From Streptomyces chattanoogensis (GTDB lineage: Bacteria > Actinomycetota > Actinomycetes > Streptomycetales > Streptomycetaceae), in contig NZ_LGKG01000141.1 in assembly GCF_001294335.1 (NCBI RefSeq), forward strand, positions 62,001 to 126,000: a stretch of 64,000 nucleotides of DNA, in the 5' to 3' direction. The notes under the pieces were generated by a model. The model was not told the origin of the DNA. It made no database searches and was given only the letters and a program-made list of their open reading frames with translations. Shown in pieces: positions 44,415-53,635 of the stretch. Within the stretch, counting starts at the first letter, position 1; each line of letters opens with the position of its first letter. Both the position numbers and the translations under genes were made by a program.

Positions 44415-44460
44415 GACGGCCGCCGCCCGGAACCCCAAGGGGCTCCGGGCGGCGGCCGTC
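44415..44460. terminator. nuo operon terminator
   Basis: A perfect 17-bp stem (arms 44415-44431 and 44444-44460) with a 12-nt loop, between nuoN and the converging lipoprotein gene. It probably serves both. Confidence 0.88.
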
Positions 44461-44481
44461 GGTCGTTGATCGTGCGAGCGG

Positions 44482-44964
44482 TCAGCTGGAGGGCATGTCC
44501 GGCATCTTGGGCATGTCCGGAACCTTCACGCTGCCGTCGGTGACCTTGGTGTACTTCTCGGTCGGCCCGTTCTTCCACTCGACCGTCATCGTCTTGCCGT
44601 CCGAGCCGGGCCTGAGGGTGCCCATGGTGCGGCTGTCGTCGCCCTTGGAGCAGGTCAGAACGGCCATCGCCGTGCCGCCCATCTCCTGGACCTTGCCCAT
44701 ACAGGCCGTCTTGTGCCCCTCGGCGAAGGCGACCGTGCCGTGGCTGACCACGAGAACCAGCGGACTGTCCGCCGACCCTGCCTTCCACGGCCCCTCGAAT
44801 GCCTTGCCGCCCGGGGCCTTGTCGCCCCCGCCCGGAGTCGACGGCCCGCTCTCCGGCGCCTTGCTCGGCGCACTGTCACTGCCCTTGTCGCCGCTGCTTC
44901 CGCAACCGCTGAGCAGCATCGCGGCAACCGCGGCCGCCCCGGCGATCTGCGCTGCCTTGCGCAC
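44482..44964 (-). CDS. Secreted lipoprotein of unknown function
   Basis: A 160-residue lipoprotein. The lipobox LLSGC places the lipidated Cys at residue 21, followed by a Ser/Pro/Gly linker and a compact ~85-residue domain (SPLVLVVSHGTVAFAEGHKT ... KTMTVEWKNGPTEKYTKVTD) with two Cys that could form a disulfide. The end has MPKMPDMPSS, a short Met-Pro repeat. GTG start at 44964 with GGAG about 6 nt upstream. It converges on nuoN. No functional family recognised. Confidence 0.75.
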   Translation of the reverse strand: MRKAAQIAGAAAVAAMLLSGCGSSGDKGSDSAPSKAPESGPSTPGGGDKAPGGKAFEGPWKAGSADSPLVLVVSHGTVAFAEGHKTACMGKVQEMGGTAMAVLTCSKGDDSRTMGTLRPGSDGKTMTVEWKNGPTEKYTKVTDGSVKVPDMPKMPDMPSS

Positions 44965-45459
44965 GTAGGTCTCCTCCGTTGTGGGACAGGGAGGGGTGAG
45001 GGTAGCAGCCGGGGAGCGGACCGGGACGGCGCTGCCGACCCGCTCCCCAGGGCCTCCTTCCGGCCGCGGCCCCGCCGCACCGACAACGACTCCCTTGGAC
45101 CCCGACCTTGCGCCGCCGTCCGCCCCGCCGGCCCCTACGTCCCACCTCCTGCTACCTGCTGCTATCTCCTGCAGTCGACCCTCCTGCGTGCGACGCCGCG
45201 CTCTTGTCCAGCTGGACGGCCTCGTACACCGCGGTGGTCCACTCCGGCTCGGCGAGGCGTGTGAGGCCGCGTCGCCGGGCGCGGAGGGAGACGCCGGGGG
45301 AAGTCCGGTGGCCCGGCCGGTGGCCGGTGCGTGGGCGGCCAGAAGGCGGTCGCGGTGGTCGGGAGGCGGTCGCCGTGGTGGGGAGGCGGGCGGCGATCGC
45401 GGACCGTTAGCGGGCGCGGGCCGGGCGCCCCGACCGACCGGGCCGGCGGGGAACCGGGC
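44965..45459. other. Gene-free, low-complexity intergenic region
   Basis: 495 nt without a credible gene on either strand. From about 45345 it contains GGCGGTCGCGGTGGT-like imperfect repeats. Frames that stay open here have unnatural composition (runs of Arg, Pro and Gly) and no ribosome sites. Confidence 0.4.
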
Positions 45460-45768
45460 CTACGAGAAGAGGCCCAGGGCGCGCCGGGCCTCCCGTCGTA
45501 CCGCACCGCGCTCCTCCAGGCGGCGCAGGCACAGCTCACACACCGGCCGGGCGGCGCTGCGTGCCCCGCGGCGGGCCTGACGTTCGCGCTGCGGTTCTTG
45601 TCCGGGGCGGGCAGGGCAGCGAGGCCCGTCCAGCACCGGATCGTCCGGCGGCAGCGGATGAGCCACCGTGGTCCGGTCACCGCGTCCGACGGTGATCCGC
45701 CACGCCGCCTCCGGGTCGGCCGGCGCCGCGCCCGCCAGGCCGTACCGCAGGTACCCGAGGCTGTTCAT
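45460..45768 (-). CDS. Small hypothetical protein with CxxC motif
   Basis: A 102-residue protein starting MNSLGYLRYGLAGAAPADPE and ending CELCLRRLEERGAVRREARR plus ALGLFS. Third-position GC bias is consistent along its length. One CxxC (VCELC) plus an upstream Cys in PRCPARPG could bind zinc. The ATG lacks a clear GGAGG, so the start is uncertain. It lies 82 nt after fumarylacetoacetase on the same strand. No family recognised. Confidence 0.5.
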   Translation of the reverse strand: MNSLGYLRYGLAGAAPADPEAAWRITVGRGDRTTVAHPLPPDDPVLDGPRCPARPGQEPQRERQARRGARSAARPVCELCLRRLEERGAVRREARRALGLFS

Positions 45769-45850
45769 CGGCCGGCCGCGACGGAGGCACCCCCCCCGTG
45801 CCCTTAAGGCCCCGGGGAGGGGCTGGGGCGGGCGCACCGGACTCAACCCG

Positions 45851-47086
45851 TCATGGGGCCTCCTGGGGTGAGCCGGTGAGGGCGGGCGCGGGCAGGACGT
45901 GCCCGGTGACCTCGCCCAGGCCGATCCGGGTGCCATCGGGGCCGGGGGCCCAGGCGGTGAGGGTGACTTCGTCCCCGTCCTGGAGGTAGGGGCCCTTGCC
46001 CTGGGTGATTTCGAGGAGGCAGCCCAACTGGTCGGGCTCGGGCCCGGAGACCGTGCCGGAGGCGAAGAGATCGCCGGTCCGCAACGAGGCGCCGTTGACC
46101 GTCATATGGGCCAGCTGCTGGGCGGCCGTCCAGTACATCGCCGAGAACGGCGGGCTGGAGAGACGCTCGCCGTTGACGGCCACCTCGATGCGGATGTCGA
46201 TGCCGCCCGGCTCCACCTCCGCATCGTCGAGGTAGGGGAGCAGCGGGAAGTCCCGGGCGGGCGGTGCCGTACGCGCCGCGTCGAAGGCATCGAGCGGGGT
46301 GATCCAGGCGGAGACGGAGGTCGCGAAGGACTTGCCCAGGAAGGGGCCGAGCGGCATGTACTCCCAGGCCTGGATGTCGCGCGCGGACCAGTCATTGACG
46401 AGGCAGACGCCGAAGACATGGTTGCGGAAGGCGTCCAGGCCCACCGGTTCGTGGAGGGAGGACGGGGTGCCGACGACGAAGCCGACCTCGGCCTCGATGT
46501 CGAGGCGGGCGGACGGGCCGAAGGTCGGCGCGGCGTCGGCGGGGGTCTTGCGCTGACCGTTGGGGCGGACCACCGGGGTGCCGGTGACGACGACGGTGCC
46601 GGACCGGCCGTGGTAACCGATCGGCAGATGCTTCCAGTTGGGCGGCAGCGCCGCGCCGTTCGGGCGGAAGATCCGGCCGACGTTGGTCGCATGGTGTTCG
46701 CTGGAGTAGAAGTCGACGTAGTCGGCGACCTCGAAGGGGAGGTGCAGGGCCACCTCGTCGAGAGGGCGGAGGAGCGGCGTCACGGTGGCGCGGTGCTCAG
46801 GGGCGGTGACGGCGGTGCGGACGGCTGCGCGGACCTCTTGCCAGACGCTGCGTCCGGCGGCCAGCAGGGGGTTGAGAGTCGGTGCGGTGAGCAGAGCGCC
46901 GTGCGAGGGCTGCACGACCGCGGGCAGTGCGCTCGGCAGGGCGCTCAGGTCGAGGACATGGCGGCCGTAGCGGACGCCGAGCCTGCGCCGTTCGGGAGCG
47001 TCAGACGTGCTGAAGACGCCGTAGGGGAGGGTGTGCGGGCCGAAGGGATCGCCTTCCGCCAGGTCGAACGGGCTCTGCTCGGGCAT
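45851..47086 (-). CDS. fahA: Fumarylacetoacetase
   Basis: A 411-residue enzyme for the last step of tyrosine/homogentisate breakdown, cleaving fumarylacetoacetate to fumarate and acetoacetate. Diagnostic segments are DYVDFYSSEHHATNVGRIFR near residue 115, GYHGRSGTVVVTGTPV, LVNDWSARDIQAWEYMPLGP with metal and active-site residues, and NGASLRTGDLFASGTVSGPE near the end. Start ATG 47086 with GAGGAG 6 nt upstream. Other homogentisate genes are not in the window. Confidence 0.95.
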   Translation of the reverse strand: MPEQSPFDLAEGDPFGPHTLPYGVFSTSDAPERRRLGVRYGRHVLDLSALPSALPAVVQPSHGALLTAPTLNPLLAAGRSVWQEVRAAVRTAVTAPEHRATVTPLLRPLDEVALHLPFEVADYVDFYSSEHHATNVGRIFRPNGAALPPNWKHLPIGYHGRSGTVVVTGTPVVRPNGQRKTPADAAPTFGPSARLDIEAEVGFVVGTPSSLHEPVGLDAFRNHVFGVCLVNDWSARDIQAWEYMPLGPFLGKSFATSVSAWITPLDAFDAARTAPPARDFPLLPYLDDAEVEPGGIDIRIEVAVNGERLSSPPFSAMYWTAAQQLAHMTVNGASLRTGDLFASGTVSGPEPDQLGCLLEITQGKGPYLQDGDEVTLTAWAPGPDGTRIGLGEVTGHVLPAPALTGSPQEAP

Positions 47087-47754
47087 GGACAGCTCCTCGC
47101 TTCCTCGTCGCCGGTGGGCGGCCGGGCCGGCTCGGCATCGGATGGCCGGGCCGGTCGGTTCGAAGATCAGGGTACGGCCGGGCGCAATGCGGCGGGGGAG
47201 CCTGTGGATAACCTTCGGCCCGGCCGCCGAACCGACCCGTGAAGCGCCTCCGGGCCGGTCCGGCGCCGCCCCTCGGGCCGGCCGGTGATCCGGAGCGCCC
47301 GGCAGGCGCCGAGGACGGCCGGTAGCTGTCGGAACCGGCCGGTGAGCCGGCCACCGCCACCGCGACGAGACGGACCGGCGTGCCGCACCGAAGCAGCGGT
47401 GCTCTGTGGCAATCTCCGGACCGGCGTGGTGACCCGGTCGGGGAAGCAGGGGTGAGCAGGCCACGAGGATGGCCGAAGAACCCATGGTCCTCGTGGGTAT
47501 TCGGTTCCGCGGTGACGGCTGTTGCCCCAGGGGCTACCGGGAATTCGTCCGCCCCTGCCGTCCCCGCTCTACCGGCGCAAATCGCAAACAAAGGAATATT
47601 GGCGACATACCGGTCGATGGGCCGGTGTGCTGGCCGGGTGGTTCGGGGGGCGGGCGCTCATGGTGATCGAACTGCGACCGGATACGCTGGCCAGTGGTGG
47701 AGACAGCGACAGATCGACATTCCGTTTGATCGTCAGCAGACAGGAGTACCCCTC
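47087..47754. other. Intergenic region before the prenyl diphosphate synthase gene
   Basis: 668 nt with no credible gene. CCACGAGGA ... TCCTCGTGG (47461-47469 and 47488-47496) is a perfect 9-bp dyad with an 18-nt loop. GCCGG/CCGGC-rich repeats occur near 47271-47350. GATACGCT near 47678 is a possible -10 for the synthase; the message would then have a leader of about 70 nt. Confidence 0.4.
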
Positions 47755-48768
47755 GTGACCGTCGTCGAGCCTTTCGGGCTGAGCGTGCGGGACCAGGCAC
47801 TTGAGGCCGATGTCCAGGCCGGGTTGGCCGCTGTCGAGGAGGGCCTGCTGGAGGCCACCAAGAGCGACGTCCCGTTCATCACCGAGGCCGCGCAGCACCT
47901 GGTGCGCGCCGGCGGCAAGCGGTTCCGGCCGCTGCTGGTGATGCTGGCCGCGCAGTTCGGCGACCCGTACAGCCCCGGCGTGGTGCCGTCGGCCGTGGTC
48001 GTGGAGCTGACGCATCTGGCGACGCTCTACCACGACGACGTGATGGACGAGGCCGATGTGCGCCGCGGCGTGGCCAGCGCCAACGCCCGCTGGGGCAACT
48101 CCGTTGCCGTGCTGACCGGCGACTTTCTCTTCGCCCGTGCCTCGCACATCCTGGCCGACCTCGGCCCCGAGGCGGTCCGGATCCAGGCCGAGGCGTTCGA
48201 ACGCCTGGTGACCGGCCAGATCCTGGAGACCGCGGGACCGCGCGACGGCCAGGACCCCGTCGACCACTACCTGGACGTCCTCGCGGGCAAGACCGGCTCG
48301 CTGGTCGCCGTCGCCTGCCGCTTCGGCGCGATGATGTCCGGCGCCGAGGAGTCGGTGGTCAACATCCTCACCCAGTACGGCGAGCGGCTGGGCACCGCTT
48401 TCCAGCTGGCCGACGACGTGCTGGACATCGCCAGCGACTCCCACGAGTCCGGCAAGACGCCCGGTACGGATCTGCGCGAGGGCATCCCGACGCTGCCGGT
48501 CCTGCGGCTGCGGGCGCAGGCCGAAGGGGAATCCGGTACGGCCGAGGACCGCGCCCTGTGCGAGCTGCTGGCCGGCGACCTCACCGACGACGCCCGGCAT
48601 GCCGAGGCGCTGGCCGGGCTGCGCGCCCACCCGGCGCTGGAGCAGGCCCGCCGCGACACGGTGCGCTATGCCGAGCAGGCCCGCGCGATGCTGGCGCCGC
48701 TGCGGGAGTGCCCGGCCAAGGCGGCGCTGGAAGGGCTGTGCGACGCGGTGGTGCACCGGGCCGGCTGA
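47755..48768 (+). CDS. Polyprenyl (all-trans long-chain) diphosphate synthase, probable menaquinone tail synthase
   Basis: A 337-residue trans-prenyltransferase adding isopentenyl diphosphate units. Both aspartate-rich motifs are intact: DDVMD in LYHDDVMDEADVRRG near residue 93 and DDVLD in FQLADDVLDIASDS near 220. GGKRFRPLLVMLAA is the diphosphate-binding segment. The residues before the first motif (Leu/Ala-Thr-Leu) are small, consistent with a long-chain product such as the C45 tail of Streptomyces menaquinone; the exact chain length cannot be set by eye. Start is GTG 47755 with AGGAG 8 nt upstream. Context with mqn, menG and nuo supports the quinone role. Confidence 0.9.
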   Translation: MTVVEPFGLSVRDQALEADVQAGLAAVEEGLLEATKSDVPFITEAAQHLVRAGGKRFRPLLVMLAAQFGDPYSPGVVPSAVVVELTHLATLYHDDVMDEADVRRGVASANARWGNSVAVLTGDFLFARASHILADLGPEAVRIQAEAFERLVTGQILETAGPRDGQDPVDHYLDVLAGKTGSLVAVACRFGAMMSGAEESVVNILTQYGERLGTAFQLADDVLDIASDSHESGKTPGTDLREGIPTLPVLRLRAQAEGESGTAEDRALCELLAGDLTDDARHAEALAGLRAHPALEQARRDTVRYAEQARAMLAPLRECPAKAALEGLCDAVVHRAG

Positions 48769-49193
48769 AGTCCGGTCCCGGTGTGGGAGGGCCGGCCGGG
48801 CGGTTCGGCCGCACGGTCCGACGGGGTGGTCCGGGCCCGGTCAGGGCTCTCAGAACCGGAACCGGAACTCCACCCTCGGTATGACGTTCCGTGATGCCGT
48901 AGCCGTCCCTTGCCCGTTCGTTGCCCGTCGTTGCCCGCTCCTGAGATGTCCCCAGGGCCGTTCGCCCGGCCTTCCCCTAGGGGGTGATCAGCCTCGCGGC
49001 GTACATGTGCCGCCCTTCCGCGGCCGGATGTCATCCCTCAGCAGTACGACGAGTTGGACCCGCGGGCTGACGCCGTGTCTGCGGCGATTTGGTGGGATGG
49101 GAAGCACCAGAACACGGCGGACGGGCCGCAACGAGCCCGAGGGGTGGACGAGTGCATCGCGCGGAAACCGCCGTAGACGACGGAGGTAGGCAC
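48769..49193 (+). other. Intergenic region before the LolA-like gene
   Basis: 425 nt without a credible gene. It contains a run of GGAAC-type units (GAACCGGAACCGGAACTCC near 48852-48870), which resembles an ECF-sigma -35 box with GTT about 17 nt later, and a perfect palindrome CCCCTAGGGG at 48974-48983. Confidence 0.4.
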
Positions 49194-50468
49194 ATGCCAC
49201 GGAACGAACCGACCGAGGTCACCGACGGATGGGACGGGGGGCGCTCGCCGAGGCGCCGTAAGGCGGCGCGGTACGCCGTACCGGTCGCGGTGGCGGGGGT
49301 GGCGGCGGCCACGATCGGGCTGGTCCCGGCGTTCGCCGGCTCCGGTTCTCCCGACCTGCCCAAGATCTCGGCGCAGGAACTGATAGCGAAAATCGCGAAG
49401 TCCGATGTCCAGCAGCTGTCCGGCACGGTCCGGGTCACCACGGACCTCGGCCTGCCGTCCCTGCCGGGCGGTGGAAGCGCCGCGGCCTTCGGCGGCGACG
49501 GCCAGGGCGACGGCCCGAAGGGCTCGGACGAGGCATCCGCGTCCCCGCAGAACAAGCTGATGGAGCTGGCGTCCGGTACGCACACGCTGCGCGTCGCCGC
49601 CGACGGCCCCGACAAGCAGCGGCTGTCCATCGTCGACAAGGCCGCCGAGTACAGCATCATCCACAACGGCGACCAGGTCTGGGCGTACGACAGCGGCAGC
49701 AACACCGCCGTCCGCAGCACGGCGGACGCGCACGGCAAGGACGGCCGGGGGCACCACGGGCCCAAGGGATTGCCCAAGGGCCTGAAGAACGCCACTCCGC
49801 AGGACCTCGCCAAGGAGGCCCTGAAGGCGGCGGAGGACACCACCTCGGTCACGGTCGACGGCACGGCGCGGGTCGCCGGGCGGGACGCCTACCAGCTCCT
49901 GATCAAGCCCAAGCAGTCCGCTTCGACGGTCGGCTCGATCCGGGTGGCGGTCGACGCCGACAACGGCGTCCCGCTGAAGTTCACGCTGACGCCCAAGAGC
50001 GGTGGCGCGGCCGCGATCGACGTGGGCTACACCAACGTCGACTTCGCCAAGCCCGCCGCCGGCTCCTTCTCCTTCACGCCGCCCAAGGGCGCGAAGGTCG
50101 TCGACGCCGACAAGGAGCGCGCGAAGGCCGGGCGGCAGCACGGCAAGGACATCAAGGGCTTCAAGGACCGCAAGGGCCTGGAGGGCCTCAAGGGCGGGGA
50201 CGGGCCGAACATCATCGGCAAGGGCTGGACGTCCATTGCCACGATCAAGGGCTCCGGCTCCGGCCTGCCCGCCGGCAAGGAGAAGGGCGCCGCCGGCGAT
50301 GCGGGCGCGTTCCTGGACAGCATCGGCCAGAAGGTGACCGGATCCTTCGGCTCCGGCCGGGTGTTCAGCACCCGCCTGGTCAATGCCCTGATAACGGACA
50401 ACGGCACGGTCTATGTCGGTGCCGTCGACAAGCAGGCCCTGATCGACGCGGCCAACGCCGCCAAGTAA
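49194..50468 (+). CDS. LolA/RseB-like exported protein
   Basis: A 424-residue protein with a basic start and a membrane/signal segment (YAVPVAVAGVAAATIGLVPAFA, about residues 27-48). The following ~260 residues have the alternating pattern of a LolA/RseB-type half-barrel (QELIAKIAKSDVQQLSGTVR ... YSIIHNGDQVWAYDSGSNT ... DAYQLLIKPKQS... FTPPKGAKVVDAD). A Lys/Gly-rich linker and a C-terminal domain with NALITDNGTVYVGAVDKQAL follow. In actinomycetes this family sits directly upstream of ABC exporter genes, as here, so it may deliver a lipid or modulate the transporter. Start ATG with GGAGG 7-8 nt upstream. Confidence 0.8.
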   Translation: MPRNEPTEVTDGWDGGRSPRRRKAARYAVPVAVAGVAAATIGLVPAFAGSGSPDLPKISAQELIAKIAKSDVQQLSGTVRVTTDLGLPSLPGGGSAAAFGGDGQGDGPKGSDEASASPQNKLMELASGTHTLRVAADGPDKQRLSIVDKAAEYSIIHNGDQVWAYDSGSNTAVRSTADAHGKDGRGHHGPKGLPKGLKNATPQDLAKEALKAAEDTTSVTVDGTARVAGRDAYQLLIKPKQSASTVGSIRVAVDADNGVPLKFTLTPKSGGAAAIDVGYTNVDFAKPAAGSFSFTPPKGAKVVDADKERAKAGRQHGKDIKGFKDRKGLEGLKGGDGPNIIGKGWTSIATIKGSGSGLPAGKEKGAAGDAGAFLDSIGQKVTGSFGSGRVFSTRLVNALITDNGTVYVGAVDKQALIDAANAAK

Positions 50469-50606
50469 GGGGCCACGGGAGCGACCAGGGTTCGCCGCGC
50501 CTCCCGTCCGGGGGGCGCGGCGCAGCCCGTAGGCCGGGCGCCATACCGTGGAACACTCCGTACTCCACTCCGCACGCCATCCGTACGCCATGAGTTGAGG
50601 GAGCCG

Positions 50607-51632
50607 ATGCCACCGCCACCCACCGCGGGTTCCGAGCGCGCGGTCCCGCCGCGCGCCGGCGACCGGGTGATCGAGACCCAGGGGCTGACCAAGGCGTACC
50701 GTGGCGGCCAGCTTGCCGTCGACCGCCTCGATCTCGCCGTACCGCGCGGCAGCGTCTTCGGCTTCCTCGGCCCCAACGGTTCCGGCAAGACCACCACCAT
50801 CCGGATGCTGATGGGCCTGATCGAACCGACCGCGGGCAGCGCACGGGTCCTGGGCGCCACCATGCCCGGCGCCGGGCGCCGGGTGCTGCCCAGGGTCGGC
50901 GCCCTGATCGAGGGCCCGGCGCTCTATGGCTTCCTCAGCGGCCGCGACAATCTGCTGCGGTTCGACGCGGCCGACCCGACCGCCGATCCCCGCACGCGTG
51001 CCGAGCGGGTCGGGCGGGCGCTGGAGCGGGTGGGGCTGGCCGCCGCGGCCGGCAAGAAGGCGCGGGCCTACTCCCTTGGGATGAAGCAGCGGCTCGGGCT
51101 GGCCTCGGCCCTGCTCCAGCCGCGTGAGCTGCTGGTCCTCGACGAACCGACCAACGGCCTGGACCCGCAGGGCATGCGGGAGATCCGTGCCCTGGTCCGC
51201 GAGCTGGCCGCGGACGGCACCACGGTCTTCCTCTCCTCGCACCTCCTCGACGAAGTCGAGCAGGTCTGCACCCATGCCGCGGTGATGGCCCGAGGACGGC
51301 TCATCATCCAGGGCACGGTCGCCGACCTCTCCGCCACGGTCCTCGGCTCGCGCGGCAGCGGCCGGCTGACGGTGACGACACCCGATCCGGCGGATGCCGT
51401 CCGCGTCCTGAAGGAGCAGGGCGTGACGGACCTCCGGGTCACCGACGACCGGGTGAGCGGCGAACTCCCCACGACCGCCGGGCCCGACGGCCAGGAGCCG
51501 TGGGAACTGTCGGATCTCAACGCCGCGCTCGTCCATGCCGGCGTCCGTGTGCGCGGCTTCGGCGCCGAGCGGCCCTCGCTGGAGGACGTCTTCGTCCATC
51601 TGACCGGGGAGGGCTTCGATGTCGCAGGCTGA
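50607..51632 (+). CDS. ABC transporter ATP-binding protein
   Basis: A 341-residue ATPase of the drug/lipid exporter (DrrA-like) type. Walker A is GPNGSGKTT near residue 55, the signature is the variant YSLGMKQRLGLA, Walker B is LLVLDEPTNGLDPQG, and the switch His is in VFLSSHLLDE. The ~100-residue C-terminal extension is typical of this type. Start ATG 50607 with GAGGGAG 6 nt upstream. It overlaps the permease gene by 14 nt and follows the LolA-like gene by 138 nt. Confidence 0.93.
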   Translation: MPPPPTAGSERAVPPRAGDRVIETQGLTKAYRGGQLAVDRLDLAVPRGSVFGFLGPNGSGKTTTIRMLMGLIEPTAGSARVLGATMPGAGRRVLPRVGALIEGPALYGFLSGRDNLLRFDAADPTADPRTRAERVGRALERVGLAAAAGKKARAYSLGMKQRLGLASALLQPRELLVLDEPTNGLDPQGMREIRALVRELAADGTTVFLSSHLLDEVEQVCTHAAVMARGRLIIQGTVADLSATVLGSRGSGRLTVTTPDPADAVRVLKEQGVTDLRVTDDRVSGELPTTAGPDGQEPWELSDLNAALVHAGVRVRGFGAERPSLEDVFVHLTGEGFDVAG

Positions 51633-52524
51633 GGTGTCAGGGGCCGGGACACCAGGGGCCGGGGCGGCGCCGCGCCGCCCCGGGCCGCTGTGGTCGCTGG
51701 GCCTGCTGCGCAGCGAGATCGGTATGACGTTCCGGCGCTGGCGCACCCTCGCGCTGCTGGCGGTGCTCGCGGGCGTACCGATCCTGGTCGGCATCGCCGT
51801 GAAGATCGAGACCGGCGACGGCGGACCGGCGGGCCACGGTGGCGGGGACGGCGGCCCGGCGTTCCTCTCCCAGGTCACCAACAACGGCCTTTTCCTGGTC
51901 TTCACCTCGCTCGCCGTCACGCTGCCGTTCTTCCTCCCGATGGCCATCGGAGTGATCGCGGGGGACTCCCTCGCGGGCGAGGCCAATGCCGGGACGCTGC
52001 GCTATCTCCTCGTCGCTCCCGCGGGCCGTACGCGTCTGCTGCTGGTCAAATACGCCACGACCCTCGCGTTCTGCCTGGTGGCGACCCTGGTCGTGGCGCT
52101 CTCGGCGCTGGCGGTCGGCGCGCTGCTCTTTCCCCTGGGCGATGTCACCCTGCTCTCCGGCACGTCCATACCGTTCGGCGAGGGACTGCTGCGCGCGCTG
52201 GCCATTGCGTGCGTGGTGGCGCTCTCCCTGATGGGGGTCGCCGCCGTGGGCCTGTTCATATCGACGCTCACCAACAGCGGTATCGCGGCGATGGCGACCA
52301 CGGTCGGCCTGCTGATCACCGTGCAGATCCTGGACACCATCCCGCAGTTGCAGGCCATCCAGCCGTATCTCTTCCCGCACTACTGGCTGTCCTTCGCGGA
52401 CCTGTTGCGCGACCCCGTCTACTGGGACGGGCTGCAGAAGAACATAGGCCTGCAGGCGCTGTATGCGGTCGTGTTCGGCTCGGCGGCGTGGGCGCGGTTC
52501 ACCACGCGGGACGTCACTGCGTGA
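51619..52524 (+). CDS. ABC transporter permease
   Basis: A 301-residue membrane protein of the ABC-2 type with six helices (first about residues 44-62; later ones from FLVFTSLAVTLPFFLPMAIGVIAG to TTVGLLITVQILDT). The DSLAGEANAGTLRYLLVAPAGRTRLLLVKY loop is the usual coupling segment. ATG overlaps the ATPase gene, so both subunits are made together. Its 3' end overlaps the converging RarD gene by 11 nt. Substrate unknown. Confidence 0.9.
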   Translation: MSQAEVSGAGTPGAGAAPRRPGPLWSLGLLRSEIGMTFRRWRTLALLAVLAGVPILVGIAVKIETGDGGPAGHGGGDGGPAFLSQVTNNGLFLVFTSLAVTLPFFLPMAIGVIAGDSLAGEANAGTLRYLLVAPAGRTRLLLVKYATTLAFCLVATLVVALSALAVGALLFPLGDVTLLSGTSIPFGEGLLRALAIACVVALSLMGVAAVGLFISTLTNSGIAAMATTVGLLITVQILDTIPQLQAIQPYLFPHYWLSFADLLRDPVYWDGLQKNIGLQALYAVVFGSAAWARFTTRDVTA

Positions 52525-53554
52525 TACGGGGGCCGGGGTCGGCGGTGGCCGCGCCGGCCTGGGCAGTGGCTGTGGCCTCGCCCGCCGCCTCGTCCACTGC
52601 CGCCTCGGCGAGCGCGGTCTCCGTGGCCGCCTCGCCCGCTCGTGCCCCCGCGGCGGCCAGTGCGGTCCGCGCACGCCGTGCGGTGCGCAGCGCGTCCCAG
52701 GTCAGTACGCACAGGGCCAGCCAGACCAGCGCGAAGCCGGCCCAGCGCTCGGGCGGCATCTCCTCATGGAAGACCGTCAGGCCGAGGACGAACTGAAAAG
52801 TCGGCGCCAGATACTGCATCATCCCGATCGTCACCAGCGGCAGCCGCATCGCCGCCGCACCGAAGCAGATCAGCGGCACCGCGGTCGCGATGCCGCAGCC
52901 TGCGAGAAGCAGCGCCTGGCCGGGTCCGCCGGTGACGAAGCTGGACTCGCCGCGCGCGCCCAGGTAGATCAGAAAGCCCAGCGCGGGCAGCAGCTGCATC
53001 GCCGTCTCCGCGCTGAAGCCCTCGATGCCGTCGAGCTTGATGCCCTTCTTGACCAGGCCGTAGGTCGCGAACGACAGGGCCAGGATGAGCGCGATCCAGG
53101 GCACCTTGCCGTAGGCGACGGTCATCACGACGACGGCCAGGGTGCCGATGCCCACCGCCGTCCACTGCAGCGGCCGCAGCCGCTCGCGCAGCACCAGCAC
53201 ACCGAAAGCGATGCTGACCAGGGGGTTGATGAAGTAGCCGAGTGAGGCTTCGAGGACGTGCCCGGCATTGACGGCCCAGATGTAGAGGAACCAGTTCACC
53301 GAGATGACCAGGGCGCAGACCAGGACCAGCCCGAGCCGCCGGGGCTGCCGCAGCAGCGGGGGTATCCAGGACCAGCGGCGCAGCACGGCCAGGATGATGA
53401 CGGCGACGGGCAGCGACCACATCATGCGGTGGGCCAGGATCTCGGACGGCGCGGCGGCGTCCAGCAGATGCCAATAGAGGGGCAGCAGGCCCCACATGGT
53501 GTAGGCGGCGAGACCGAAGGCGAGTCCTGTGCGCTGATCGGTTCGAGGCTGCAA
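52514..53554 (-). CDS. rarD: EamA/RarD-type drug/metabolite permease
   Basis: A 346-residue transporter of the DMT superfamily with ten predicted helices and the two EamA repeats. RarD-like features are the start AFGLAAYTMWGLLPLYWHLL, SVNWFLYIWAVNAGHVLEASLGYFINPL and MQYLAPTFQFVLGLTVFHE. The last ~45 residues are Ala/Glu/Thr-rich and polar. Start is TTG 53554 with GGGAGG 5 nt upstream. Its stop region overlaps the ABC permease 3' end. Substrate unknown (RarD was named for a chloramphenicol phenotype). Confidence 0.85.
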   Translation of the reverse strand: MQPRTDQRTGLAFGLAAYTMWGLLPLYWHLLDAAAPSEILAHRMMWSLPVAVIILAVLRRWSWIPPLLRQPRRLGLVLVCALVISVNWFLYIWAVNAGHVLEASLGYFINPLVSIAFGVLVLRERLRPLQWTAVGIGTLAVVVMTVAYGKVPWIALILALSFATYGLVKKGIKLDGIEGFSAETAMQLLPALGFLIYLGARGESSFVTGGPGQALLLAGCGIATAVPLICFGAAAMRLPLVTIGMMQYLAPTFQFVLGLTVFHEEMPPERWAGFALVWLALCVLTWDALRTARRARTALAAAGARAGEAATETALAEAAVDEAAGEATATAQAGAATADPGPRITQ

Positions 53555-53635
53555 GGGACCCTCCCGTTGGTGCTGCGTCGACTCAGTGAAGGTAACGCCG
53601 TACGCCGCCGCTGTCATGCCTGTTTCGGAATACGG

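Noticed and set aside
44965-45459. Proline/arginine-rich open frames in the gene-free region after the lipoprotein
   Set aside because: No ribosome sites, unnatural composition and frames on both strands equally open.
49038-51986. 982-codon minus-strand frame opposite the LolA-like and ABC ATPase genes
   Set aside because: The plus strand has Walker A/B motifs, ribosome sites and coupled starts; the minus frame has none.
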